A stretch of DNA of 40,852 nt from Chryseobacterium gleum (GTDB taxonomy: Bacteria > Bacteroidota > Bacteroidia > Flavobacteriales_D > Sanyastnellaceae): contig CAMAYP010000007.1 of assembly GCA_945862415.1 (NCBI GenBank), positions 1 through 40,852 on the forward strand, given 5' to 3'. Both the position numbers and the translations under genes were made by a program. The notes beneath the pieces are model-generated. The model made no database searches. It saw nothing but the letters and a program-made list of their open reading frames with translations, and was not told the DNA's origin. Positions 1 to 7,464 of the stretch are shown in pieces (the stretch's first letter is position 1; every line of letters begins with the position of its first letter).

Positions 1-1721
1 GGACAATTATCGACCAGGTCGAATACATCATCTCCGTCGCTGTCTATTTGCGGGCCCTGGATCAGCGCCCATCCATCATAAAAATTCACACCCGCCGAGT
101 CTACTAGACCGTTTCGGTTGGCGAAGGGGGCCACATAAGAACCACCGCCGCCGCCCATATATCCGTTTTCAGCGCCCGCTCCGCCGCTATAACCGCCGCC
201 GCCGCCGCCGCCGCCGGCAGTATTGCTGAAAAAGGAACTTTCGGCCGGACCACCTTCACCACCACCGCCCCAGCCACCGTTACCACCGATGCCCCCAGGC
301 ACACTGCCGCCGTAATTACCACTCACGTAGGCCTGGCCACCATAGGATAGCACGTTGTTTCCGTTGCATGCGCCATCGCAGTGTGTGCCGCCATCGCCGT
401 AATAACCGGCCCCTCCAGCACCACCACGGTTGTCGGCAGCGATACCACCCCCTCCTCCGCCGGACCCGGACGTTGCGGGCGATCCTGCAGCCGATTGGGT
501 CTCGGGGGATCCTGCGTTCTCCGTTATTTGCCCGTAAGAGCCGGGGTGTAAGGACAGCCCAAACGCGAGTGGATTTTCAGTCCCTGCGCCCCCTCCGCCG
601 CCGGCTACGAGCAGCGGTGTGTAGGCATCGACGCCATCCACACGCACCACCGTGGTGGCGCCACCTCCGCCGCCACCGCTGACATTGTTCTCAGCGTTTG
701 CACCCTGTTGCCCCATTCCGCCCGCAGTGATGCGTAATTCCTCGCCTGCCTCGAAATAGAAGAATCCGTTCATCCGGGCACCAGGGGCTCCGACAAAAGT
801 GCTGTTGCTGGCGCTGCCTCCCCGAGCCCCGCTGGCCTTCACGAAATACCAACCCGCGACCGGCGCGGTGAAGGTTTGGAAAACAAATCCCGCATATTCA
901 AAGAGTTGGCTCACTACCAGAGGCTGCTGGATGTGTATATCGTCAACCGCGTGGATCTGCGACACACCGCCTGTGCGTGCCTTGAACACGTGTGCCCAAG
1001 AGGACTTGTCGGCAGTGAGGTATTCAGCAGGTAAATTCACATTGTTGAAGACGACAACACCACCCACAGTAAGGGTGAGCAGACCGGTGTTCGTGATATC
1101 GATCACCACCGGAACCGATCCGGCACCTGCCCAGCTCACATCAGAGGAGTATCCCAGTACACCATTGATACCGACAAGCACCCCCGGATCGAAGGCTACC
1201 GGGCCGTAGATCAAGCGTATGCCCATTGCGGTGGCCGGGTTGGCCGCTGTGTAGGTATCAAAACCGATGCGGAGCTTGGTGCCCGTGCCATACTCGGCAT
1301 TGATGGCAGTGCTCGTAGCGCTCACATCATCTCCAAAACTATAGCTCAATCCGTCTGCACCCGAACCTGCCAACTGGCTGGTGCTTAACATGAATTCCAT
1401 ATGGTATTTGTCAGCGTTGATGCCGCTTGCCGGGATAGTCATCCCACCAAGCTCATTGATCACGTTCGGTGTCAGGTGCACTGAGCCCGCGGTGAGCGCC
1501 GCACTGCCACTGAGGATGGCCCCGTTCAAGGACGACGAGAAGTCGCTGGTGTAATAGGTCTGCAGGGGACCGGTAGCGATTTGAGCAATGGACACCAACG
1601 AAGACACGACCCATACAAACAAGCTGCCCAGTAAACGCTTCCCTAAAGTTGGCGTGTTGGGGCTGCAAAATGTGTGGATGACCCCAAAAGCTTGGTCTCT
1701 TTTGATTAATTCGTGTTTCAT
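1..1721 (-). CDS. Secreted glycine-rich protein with lectin-like domain (partial, runs off left edge)
   Basis: A stop-free frame begins at ATG 1719-1721 and is still open at base 1, so at least 573 residues are visible and the C-terminus is missing. After a charged N-terminus comes a hydrophobic segment (about residues 29-45) ending in SIAQ, read as a signal peptide with a long n-region. Residues about 50-262 resemble bacterial L-type-lectin (concanavalin-fold) modules, with GADGLSYSFGDD and YGTGTKLRIGFDTY. Residues about 270-555 form a glycine-rich domain with repeated GGGGG runs, like the Gly_rich family found in ALK/LTK receptors. The last visible residues, DSDGDDVFDLVDN, look like a thrombospondin type-3 calcium-binding repeat. 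The glycine-rich part is clearly paralogous to the next gene upstream (1852-3870). It is probably a surface or secreted adhesin-like protein. A T9SS sorting domain may lie beyond the edge. Ligand and function are unknown. Confidence 0.85.
   Translation of the reverse strand, partial: MKHELIKRDQAFGVIHTFCSPNTPTLGKRLLGSLFVWVVSSLVSIAQIATGPLQTYYTSDFSSSLNGAILSGSAALTAGSVHLTPNVINELGGMTIPASGINADKYHMEFMLSTSQLAGSGADGLSYSFGDDVSATSTAINAEYGTGTKLRIGFDTYTAANPATAMGIRLIYGPVAFDPGVLVGINGVLGYSSDVSWAGAGSVPVVIDITNTGLLTLTVGGVVVFNNVNLPAEYLTADKSSWAHVFKARTGGVSQIHAVDDIHIQQPLVVSQLFEYAGFVFQTFTAPVAGWYFVKASGARGGSASNSTFVGAPGARMNGFFYFEAGEELRITAGGMGQQGANAENNVSGGGGGGATTVVRVDGVDAYTPLLVAGGGGGAGTENPLAFGLSLHPGSYGQITENAGSPETQSAAGSPATSGSGGGGGGIAADNRGGAGGAGYYGDGGTHCDGACNGNNVLSYGGQAYVSGNYGGSVPGGIGGNGGWGGGGEGGPAESSFFSNTAGGGGGGGGYSGGAGAENGYMGGGGGSYVAPFANRNGLVDSAGVNFYDGWALIQGPQIDSDGDDVFDLVDNC
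193..216. repeat. CCG trinucleotide microsatellite inside coding sequence
   Basis: Eight perfect CCG units in a row on the plus strand. On the coding (minus) strand they are GGC codons, giving a polyglycine run in the glycine-rich domain. Unit gain or loss would keep the reading frame. Confidence 0.8.
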
Positions 1722-1770
1722 GGTTTTGGTGTAGTTGATATTAGGTCTTGTATGTCGTTGAGAAAAGTAA

Positions 1771-1805
1771 CTAGGGTCAAAATCCGTGAAGGACTTTGAC
1801 CCTAG
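1771..1805 (-). terminator. Hairpin between the two glycine-rich genes
   Basis: CTAGGGTCAAA (1771-1781) is perfectly complementary to TTTGACCCTAG (1795-1805). A further 3 bp of stem follow one mismatch inside, closing on a 5-nt loop. It lies 46 nt after the stop of the 1852-3870 gene and about 50 nt before the start of the next gene. On the minus strand the downstream side reads TTACTTTTCTC, which is U-rich but not a clean U-tract. It may be a terminator for the upstream gene or an attenuator/processing site between the two. Confidence 0.5.
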
Positions 1806-1851
1806 AATGTATTTAAAATGAAATCTTGTAGGAGTAAAGCATCATGCTCTA

Positions 1852-3870
1852 TCAGTTCACGATAATTTTCATACTACTGAGTTTATTTCCCGCCAACAAG
1901 CGAACCGCATACAGACCGGCCGAGGGTTGTTGTAGATCGATGAACGTTTGATTGGTGTTAGCAAGGATAGTTGTCTGATACACCAGGCGCCCCTCCATAG
2001 AATACACCTCCAGTATAGCGTCCTCTTTCAGTGACGGTGTGCTCAGTGTGAATTGGCCTTTGGATGGGTTGGGGTACAAGGTGATACCGTCTACCACAAC
2101 CATTTCCTCTTCTTCTACCGATACAGTACCGTCCAGTAAGAGCGAAGCGCTTGATTGGTTGCTTAAGCAATTTTCGGCTACTACCGAAAGCGTGGTAAGA
2201 GCGCCCAGTATGGCCTCCAGCTGAATGTTGGGCGTGCCCTGTCCGCTAACAATAACCGCTTCGTTGTTGGATACGCTCCAGGTATACGATATTGCACCGG
2301 ATATTTCCGTTGCAGCGTAGTTGCCCGATATGTGCGGAGCCTGCGGAGCGCTTATCTGAATTATGTCTCCCGTAGAGAAAGGAGCGGCAGGGTAGATCAT
2401 GTTGCAGATGTTTTCGCCAGAGCCGCAGTCATTCATAGGCGTAACGCAGATGCTACCACCGTTGAAGTCATTGCCAAACTGAACAGCAATGCTGTTGGTA
2501 GAGGAGGTTCCTGTGGCACCTGTAGGTAATGTCCACTCATAGGAAGTAGCATAAGGCACCGGACTAATGGTGTAGGTATGCTCTGAGTCATTGCATGCCA
2601 CCATATCCGATAGCGAGCTACCGCCTGTAATCATATTACCCAATAGCTCGACAGGAGGGGCCACAATCAGTGTAACTCGGTATTTAAGACATCCTACACG
2701 AATGGAATCTGTTGTGTTCTCGGTATATGTTCTTCCGTTAAGCTCACTGGTATAACTACCGCAGGATACGATGGTGGTATCGATGAGGGTATAGGAAGTA
2801 CAGGATTCAAGACCGAATGAGAGGTCCAGTATTCGAATGACACTATTGACGCTATCATTGAATGTATAGATTCCTGCAGCGCTGTAGCTCTCGCCGTTCG
2901 CAGGCCATGTGTAAGGATTGATTGGAGTATTAACGACATCTGTTTGGGTGTTCGGTCCGGTAATGGTGACCACACCATTGCCGGAGTTGTCGCCGGGAAG
3001 TTGCACAAGCCCATTTGTGTTGGCTATTGGGGAAATGAAAGAACCGCCACCACCACCACTGCCGCCACGCAGAGGATATAATTCGCTTGCGTGAGCCACC
3101 GTGAAACCAGCACCGCCACCGCTGTAGCCCCCTCCACCACCGCCTGATCCATTATAATATCGCGAGTTAGGCGGGCCGCCATTGTAAGCGAAAGCGCCTT
3201 TTCCGCCTTCTCCTCCTCCGCCCCAGCCACCATCACCACCGGGGTGTCCACCTCCGCCATAATTCCCGCTGAGGTATGCTTGCCCGCCCCAAGCACTGAC
3301 AGTTGATTGTCCGCATGTTCCTCCGTCGATATAATATCCGGCGCCACCTCCACCGGTACCGGCGCCATTGCTTGATCCACCGCCACCACCGGCTACTTCG
3401 GCCGAACCTCCCGTTTGACCATCGTATTTTCTACCCGGTGTGCCGATTTGAGTCACCTGAGCCGCGTCCCCATCACGAGCATTTCCCGCACCTCCGCCGC
3501 CGCCGGCAAACAATACAGGTAGGTAGGAATTTCCATTTGCCAGAACAATAGATGAAGCGCCACCTCCTCCAGCTCCATTTGGTGAATCAATTGAGGTATT
3601 GACTACAGATTGCCCCGCACCGGCCACTGCAATGCGCAGCTGCTCACCTTCATTAAAAAAGTAATAACAGCTCATGCTAGCTCCCTTGCCTCCTACACGG
3701 CTGTCGCAGGAACCACCTTCGCCGCCTTTTGAGGTAAGCAGGTAATAACCGGAGACCGGGATGGTGTAGGTTTGGAAAACAAATCCCTGAAAGGTAAAGG
3801 TTTGAGTGTTTTGGGCCTGTACAAAGTTTACCGCAAAAAGCAAAGCGAATAGAAATAACCTGTGTTTCAT
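1852..3870 (-). CDS. Secreted glycine-rich, PKD-like protein with T9SS type A sorting domain
   Basis: The product has 672 residues. The start ATG 3868-3870 gives a clear signal peptide, ending VNFVQAQ at about residue 20. Residues about 24-305 are a glycine-rich domain of the ALK/LTK Gly_rich type, with blocks such as GWGGGGEGG and GGGGGGYSGGG and scattered cysteines. Residues about 340-595 look like Ig/PKD-like modules common in Bacteroidota surface proteins (SYEWTLP, SYTWSVS). Residues about 598-672 match the T9SS type A C-terminal domain: LYPNPSKGQF, then a VYSMEGRLVY-like strand, then GLYAVRLL near the end. It is therefore predicted to cross the inner membrane by Sec and the outer membrane by the T9SS, and to end on the surface or outside the cell. 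It precedes a paralog (1-1721) in the same orientation. Its biological role is unknown. Confidence 0.9.
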   Translation of the reverse strand: MKHRLFLFALLFAVNFVQAQNTQTFTFQGFVFQTYTIPVSGYYLLTSKGGEGGSCDSRVGGKGASMSCYYFFNEGEQLRIAVAGAGQSVVNTSIDSPNGAGGGGASSIVLANGNSYLPVLFAGGGGGAGNARDGDAAQVTQIGTPGRKYDGQTGGSAEVAGGGGGSSNGAGTGGGGAGYYIDGGTCGQSTVSAWGGQAYLSGNYGGGGHPGGDGGWGGGGEGGKGAFAYNGGPPNSRYYNGSGGGGGGYSGGGAGFTVAHASELYPLRGGSGGGGGSFISPIANTNGLVQLPGDNSGNGVVTITGPNTQTDVVNTPINPYTWPANGESYSAAGIYTFNDSVNSVIRILDLSFGLESCTSYTLIDTTIVSCGSYTSELNGRTYTENTTDSIRVGCLKYRVTLIVAPPVELLGNMITGGSSLSDMVACNDSEHTYTISPVPYATSYEWTLPTGATGTSSTNSIAVQFGNDFNGGSICVTPMNDCGSGENICNMIYPAAPFSTGDIIQISAPQAPHISGNYAATEISGAISYTWSVSNNEAVIVSGQGTPNIQLEAILGALTTLSVVAENCLSNQSSASLLLDGTVSVEEEEMVVVDGITLYPNPSKGQFTLSTPSLKEDAILEVYSMEGRLVYQTTILANTNQTFIDLQQPSAGLYAVRLLAGNKLSSMKIIVN

Positions 3871-3910
3871 AGTTGAGTAGAGTTAATGGCGTTTGTGGTT
3901 AGATTAGTGC

Positions 3911-3926
3911 ACCTCCGAAAGGAGGT
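3911..3926. other. Small inverted repeat with GAAA loop in divergent intergenic region
   Basis: ACCTCC-GAAA-GGAGGT forms a 6-bp stem with a GNRA-type tetraloop on the plus strand. It sits about 40 nt upstream of the start codon at 3870 on the minus strand, inside a 200-bp gap between divergent genes. It may be a leader hairpin of the minus-strand gene. The rest of the gap holds only the promoter described at 4016-4046. Confidence 0.4.
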
Positions 3927-4015
3927 TTGGGACGAATTTAGCGTAATACCTCTGCTTTGTTGTTGCTACAAATGTGCTACAGTGAATTCAAGTGTTTTAT
4001 ATACAAGGATTTAAG

Positions 4016-4046
4016 TTTGATTGGTCAAGGGGATGTGGTAAATTTG
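4016..4046 (+). promoter_or_regulatory. Bacteroidota-type promoter for the TPR/HTH gene
   Basis: A -33 box TTTG (4016-4019) and a -7 box TAAATTTG (4039-4046) are separated by 19 nt. This matches the TTTG / 19-21 nt / TAnnTTTG pattern of the Bacteroidota primary sigma factor. The predicted start site near 4053 leaves a leader of under 20 nt before ATG 4071, or about 35-42 nt before the in-frame ATGs at 4089 and 4095. Confidence 0.65.
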
Positions 4047-4070
4047 TAGCACTATTTTTAGGCTAATAAG

Positions 4071-5957
4071 ATGATTGGAAACGCTAAAATGGCTATGCTG
4101 AGGTGGACTTTATGCCCGCTTTTGTGCGTGGTGTTGGTTGAAACCATGGTTGCCCAGACCTCGACCGAAAAGCTCAATCAACGAATGGATGAGCTGGGAA
4201 AAGTGGTCTACCAAAACCCGGTTGCGGTCAAATCCGAACTGATGGGCATCGTCATGAACCGTTCGGGTATTCCCGACAGCACAATGGGAGAAGTGTTCCT
4301 TAACTGGTCTATAGCCTTGGGTATGACCAACCAGCTAGACTCGGGTATTTGGGCTGCGAAGGAATCCATGCAGCTGTTGTCGGACCAATCCATAGTAAAG
4401 GCCTCATCCTTAAAGACGCTGGCCGTCTTATATCGCCTCAAAGGCAATTGGAAACTCGCAGAAGAATCTATTCTGTTATCGCTGCAATTGAACGACAGTA
4501 TTTGGAAGAACAAGTTTCTCTCGGCGGTTACCTTGCAGGAATATGCCAGTTTGACTCTTGACCGGAGGGAATATTTTAAAGCTACTTCGCTGTTTCTGGA
4601 AGCCCTTGAGGCCATCAAGTTGGCGAGTATAAAGGATCCGCGGGTGCCCTACACGGCCGTAAAGTTGAGGGTCAACCTCGCTGAAGCCTATGCAAAATGT
4701 GAAAACTATCCCTTTGCCATTCGGGAGTTTAGGCTCGCATTGCCACAACTCGATTCGCTCAATGACATGGATGGTTATGTGCGCGCCGGTTTGCCGCTCG
4801 CCGATGCTTATATGAATGTGAGACAGCCGCAGGAGGCGGATAGTATTCTCAAAAAGTTGCTGCCACTTACTGAACAGCTTCAAAACGATGAACTGAAGGC
4901 GTGGGTTTTATTCTATACAGGGAAGCTAAACGCGTCGACAGAGAAATACGACATGGCGTTAACCTATTACCGCTCTGCTTTCGCGTTACTCGAGAAGCAA
5001 AATTCATTGGCACTGCCGGAGTGCGCAATTGATTGGCTAAATGCCTTGAAGGAAACCGGAGGAGATGCGGAAGCCAAGCAGCTGCTGCAGAGTTCGGTTT
5101 TGAATACTACGCTGGAATCAAGCGATCGGAAGATTCAATTTGAATTTAAAAAAGCGGCGTTGCCCTTCATTTGGAAGGATATGTCGACCGCTGAATTAGC
5201 TGATTATACGCTTGAAATCATCAGCCTTGGCGACAGCGTGGCGAGCGACAATAAACTGCATGCGGCTGCCCAGATTCAAGCGGAATACCAGTTTGAACGC
5301 CAGCAGGCCGAGCAAGATTTGCTCGTGAGCGAAAACGAAGTGCTCAAGGAAAAGGAAGTACTCAAAAAGAAACAGCTGTATCTAACGCTTGCGATTTCAG
5401 TTTTGGTATTTACCATGCTAATCCTGTTGCTCAAGAGACTACGTCAGCGGTCGCTTGCAAAGGACAAAACCTTGCAAGCAAAAGAACAGGAATTGCAATT
5501 TCAGCGTGAAAAACGAGCGTGGGCCGAAAAGGAAAAGGAATTGCGTGAACAGCTTGTGCAGCAGCAAAAGGCAGAACTTATGCGGAATGTCGAAGATGCC
5601 GCCGAGCTTCGCGCTCAATTGGAGCAATTGGTAATGGAGCAGCAACAGGAGCGGAGAAAGGAGCTATTAGATCAATTCGAAAGAGCCAAGGAGGAGAAGA
5701 AGGGCCTGGGCTTCATGGTGTCGCAATTCAATGCTTTGCATCCCACCTTTTCCTCCGAATTGATACGGAAATATCCCGGGCTTTCCACAGCCGATATTCA
5801 ATTTTGCACCTTATGCCGGATGAACCTCAACACCAAGGAGATTTCAACGTTATTAAGCATCGAATCCCGAAGTGTTTATGTGCGCAAATACCGCATCATT
5901 GAAAAAATGGGCCTAAGCGAAAGAGAAGATTTCGAGAAGGTGTTGTTTGGGTTTTAG
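4071..5957 (+). CDS. TPR-repeat membrane protein with LuxR-type C-terminal HTH
   Basis: The product has 628 residues. A signal peptide or N-terminal anchor covers residues about 9-29. Residues about 70-345 are helical with tetratricopeptide-like spacing, for example the stretches around 200-225 and 275-310. A transmembrane helix lies at about 437-455, followed by a long Glu/Gln/Lys-rich coiled coil (about 465-545). The C-terminus (about 565-628) has a LuxR/GerE-like helix-turn-helix: GLSTADIQFCTLCRMNL, then KEISTLLSIESRSVYVRKYRI. This layout is common in Bacteroidota regulators that place a periplasmic TPR sensor, one membrane helix and a cytoplasmic DNA-binding domain in one chain. ATG 4071 is used as the start; the ATGs at 4089 or 4095 would give a more compact signal sequence. 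It is divergent from the glycine-rich pair, which it might regulate, but only position suggests this. Confidence 0.85.
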   Translation: MIGNAKMAMLRWTLCPLLCVVLVETMVAQTSTEKLNQRMDELGKVVYQNPVAVKSELMGIVMNRSGIPDSTMGEVFLNWSIALGMTNQLDSGIWAAKESMQLLSDQSIVKASSLKTLAVLYRLKGNWKLAEESILLSLQLNDSIWKNKFLSAVTLQEYASLTLDRREYFKATSLFLEALEAIKLASIKDPRVPYTAVKLRVNLAEAYAKCENYPFAIREFRLALPQLDSLNDMDGYVRAGLPLADAYMNVRQPQEADSILKKLLPLTEQLQNDELKAWVLFYTGKLNASTEKYDMALTYYRSAFALLEKQNSLALPECAIDWLNALKETGGDAEAKQLLQSSVLNTTLESSDRKIQFEFKKAALPFIWKDMSTAELADYTLEIISLGDSVASDNKLHAAAQIQAEYQFERQQAEQDLLVSENEVLKEKEVLKKKQLYLTLAISVLVFTMLILLLKRLRQRSLAKDKTLQAKEQELQFQREKRAWAEKEKELREQLVQQQKAELMRNVEDAAELRAQLEQLVMEQQQERRKELLDQFERAKEEKKGLGFMVSQFNALHPTFSSELIRKYPGLSTADIQFCTLCRMNLNTKEISTLLSIESRSVYVRKYRIIEKMGLSEREDFEKVLFGF

Positions 5958-5980
5958 CAGCGTTGTTCTATTCTATGTCT

Positions 5981-6086
5981 AGTGAAATGGTGAAGTAGTG
6001 AAATAGTGAAATAGTGAAGTGGTGAAAGGGTGAAGTGGTAGCTGCTGGGCGACTATTTCACCACTTCACCCTTTCACCCTTTCACT
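5981..6086. repeat. Octamer tandem repeats forming a long hairpin between convergent genes
   Basis: From 5981 to 6036 there are seven contiguous 8-bp units of the form RGTGAARK (AGTGAAAT, GGTGAAGT, AGTGAAAT, AGTGAAAT, AGTGAAGT, GGTGAAAG, GGTGAAGT). The complementary strand carries four further units at 6052-6083. Bases 6021-6039 pair perfectly with 6060-6078 (19 bp). Six more pairs (6013-6018 with 6081-6086) follow after a 2-bp mismatch, and the loop is 20 nt. The right arm touches the nuoN stop codon. It probably acts as a bidirectional terminator for the plus-strand regulator gene and the nuo operon. The repeated octamers are unusual for a simple terminator. Confidence 0.8.
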
Positions 6087-7464
6087 AAATAAGCTCCAGC
6101 AGACTTGCCGCGAAGAACAACACCACCAGCAGCACGCTGAGCACTGCCAAACTGCGGCGCATACGGTCGCTTATCATGATGCGGCCTGCGTTGTCGATTG
6201 GTGTGAAAATGGCTGCGATAACACGCAGGTAGTAAAACGCACCGATGGCCGAAGTGAGAATCATGATAATTACGAGCGCCATGTGTTCATGCGCAATCAT
6301 GGAGGAAATGACGTAATACTTCGCCAGAAATCCGCTGAGCGGAGGAATACCGGCCATGCTGAGCAAAGCAACCGTCAAGCTCACTGCCATCACAGGGCTG
6401 CGCTTGATGAGGCCTTTGAAGGCGTCCGTTGATGCATCTTCGTTTTGGATAGCTGCAACATGTTGAATCACGAAAAACGCAATTAAGCTGGCGATGCTAT
6501 ACGTGAGTGTGTAGTAGATCAAATACTTCGGAGAGGTGGTCGATGCAGTGAGCACAAAACCAAGCATGAATCCGGCGTGTGAAATACTGGAAAACGCGAG
6601 CATTCTTTTGGTATCGCTTTGCACTGCAGCTGTCAGGTTCGAAGCGATGAGCGTAATACCAATCATGAGTGCCATGGCAGTTGTGAATGCCTCTGGTAGC
6701 GGTAGCAAAGCACTACCGAAAAGCTTGAACATACTGGCAAACGCTGCTCCTTTTACAATGGTCGACATGTAGGCCGTAACAGGAGTAGGAGCACCTTGAT
6801 AAACGTCGGGTGCCCAGAAATGAAACGGAGCAACCGAAATTTTAAAAGAGAAACCAATGAGCATTAGGGCTGTTCCTATGAGCACCAGCGGGCTGTAATA
6901 ACCGCCTGCCAGGTGTTCTTGAATTGCCTGCAAGTTGAATGAACCCACAGCACCGTAGGTCAGCGAAATACCGAATAGAAGAACAGCAGATGCAAGTGAA
7001 CCCAGGAAGAAATATTTGAATCCGGCCTCGTTGCTGAGTACGTTTTTACGATGGCTTGCAGCCAGTACATACACAGGAATGGAAAGTATTTCTACTCCTA
7101 GAAAAAGCATGACAAGGTTGGTGTATGCGCTCAGCACAACCGCACCGCACAAACTGAAAAGCACGAGCGCGAAAATGTCGGTGCGATCCGAACTGCCTGA
7201 TGTATACGAGTCGCCTGCGAGCACAAACCACAAAAACGCGATGGTCGCAAATACAATGGTAAAGGCGAGTGCGGTGTTGTCGAACGTCAGCATGCCGCCG
7301 TATTGCGCGAAGGGTGTTTCGTTGTGACCCCAATCGGCAATGCTAACACCTATCAAACCCAACAGGCCGAGCAATATGGTTGGCAACACAAGCTTGCGCA
7401 TTTTCAAAACATCGAGCGCAAGCACAACAATACCCAAAAGGGATATGATAACTATTTCTTTCAT
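6085..7464 (-). CDS. nuoN: NADH-quinone oxidoreductase subunit N
   Basis: 459 residues, nearly all hydrophobic helices. This is one of the three antiporter-like proton-channel subunits of the membrane arm of complex I. Family signatures visible are FLGVEILSIP with its conserved glutamate, KISVAPFHFWAPDVYQGAP and VTAYMSTIVKGAAF, followed by KRMLAFSSISHAGF. Length is normal for the family. It is the last gene of the nuo operon and its ATG overlaps the nuoM stop by 4 nt (ATGA), indicating translational coupling. A strong repeat-built hairpin follows its stop codon. Confidence 0.97.
   Translation of the reverse strand: MKEIVIISLLGIVVLALDVLKMRKLVLPTILLGLLGLIGVSIADWGHNETPFAQYGGMLTFDNTALAFTIVFATIAFLWFVLAGDSYTSGSSDRTDIFALVLFSLCGAVVLSAYTNLVMLFLGVEILSIPVYVLAASHRKNVLSNEAGFKYFFLGSLASAVLLFGISLTYGAVGSFNLQAIQEHLAGGYYSPLVLIGTALMLIGFSFKISVAPFHFWAPDVYQGAPTPVTAYMSTIVKGAAFASMFKLFGSALLPLPEAFTTAMALMIGITLIASNLTAAVQSDTKRMLAFSSISHAGFMLGFVLTASTTSPKYLIYYTLTYSIASLIAFFVIQHVAAIQNEDASTDAFKGLIKRSPVMAVSLTVALLSMAGIPPLSGFLAKYYVISSMIAHEHMALVIIMILTSAIGAFYYLRVIAAIFTPIDNAGRIMISDRMRRSLAVLSVLLVVLFFAASLLELI

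Noticed and set aside
3911-3926. Shine-Dalgarno sequence GGAGGT as a ribosome-binding site
   Set aside because: It is about 40 nt from the start codon, locked in a stem, and Bacteroidota rarely rely on Shine-Dalgarno pairing.
5981-6086. CRISPR-like or minisatellite array
   Set aside because: Units are only 8 bp, contiguous and without spacers, and they are followed by inverted copies. A hairpin/terminator explains them better than a CRISPR array.
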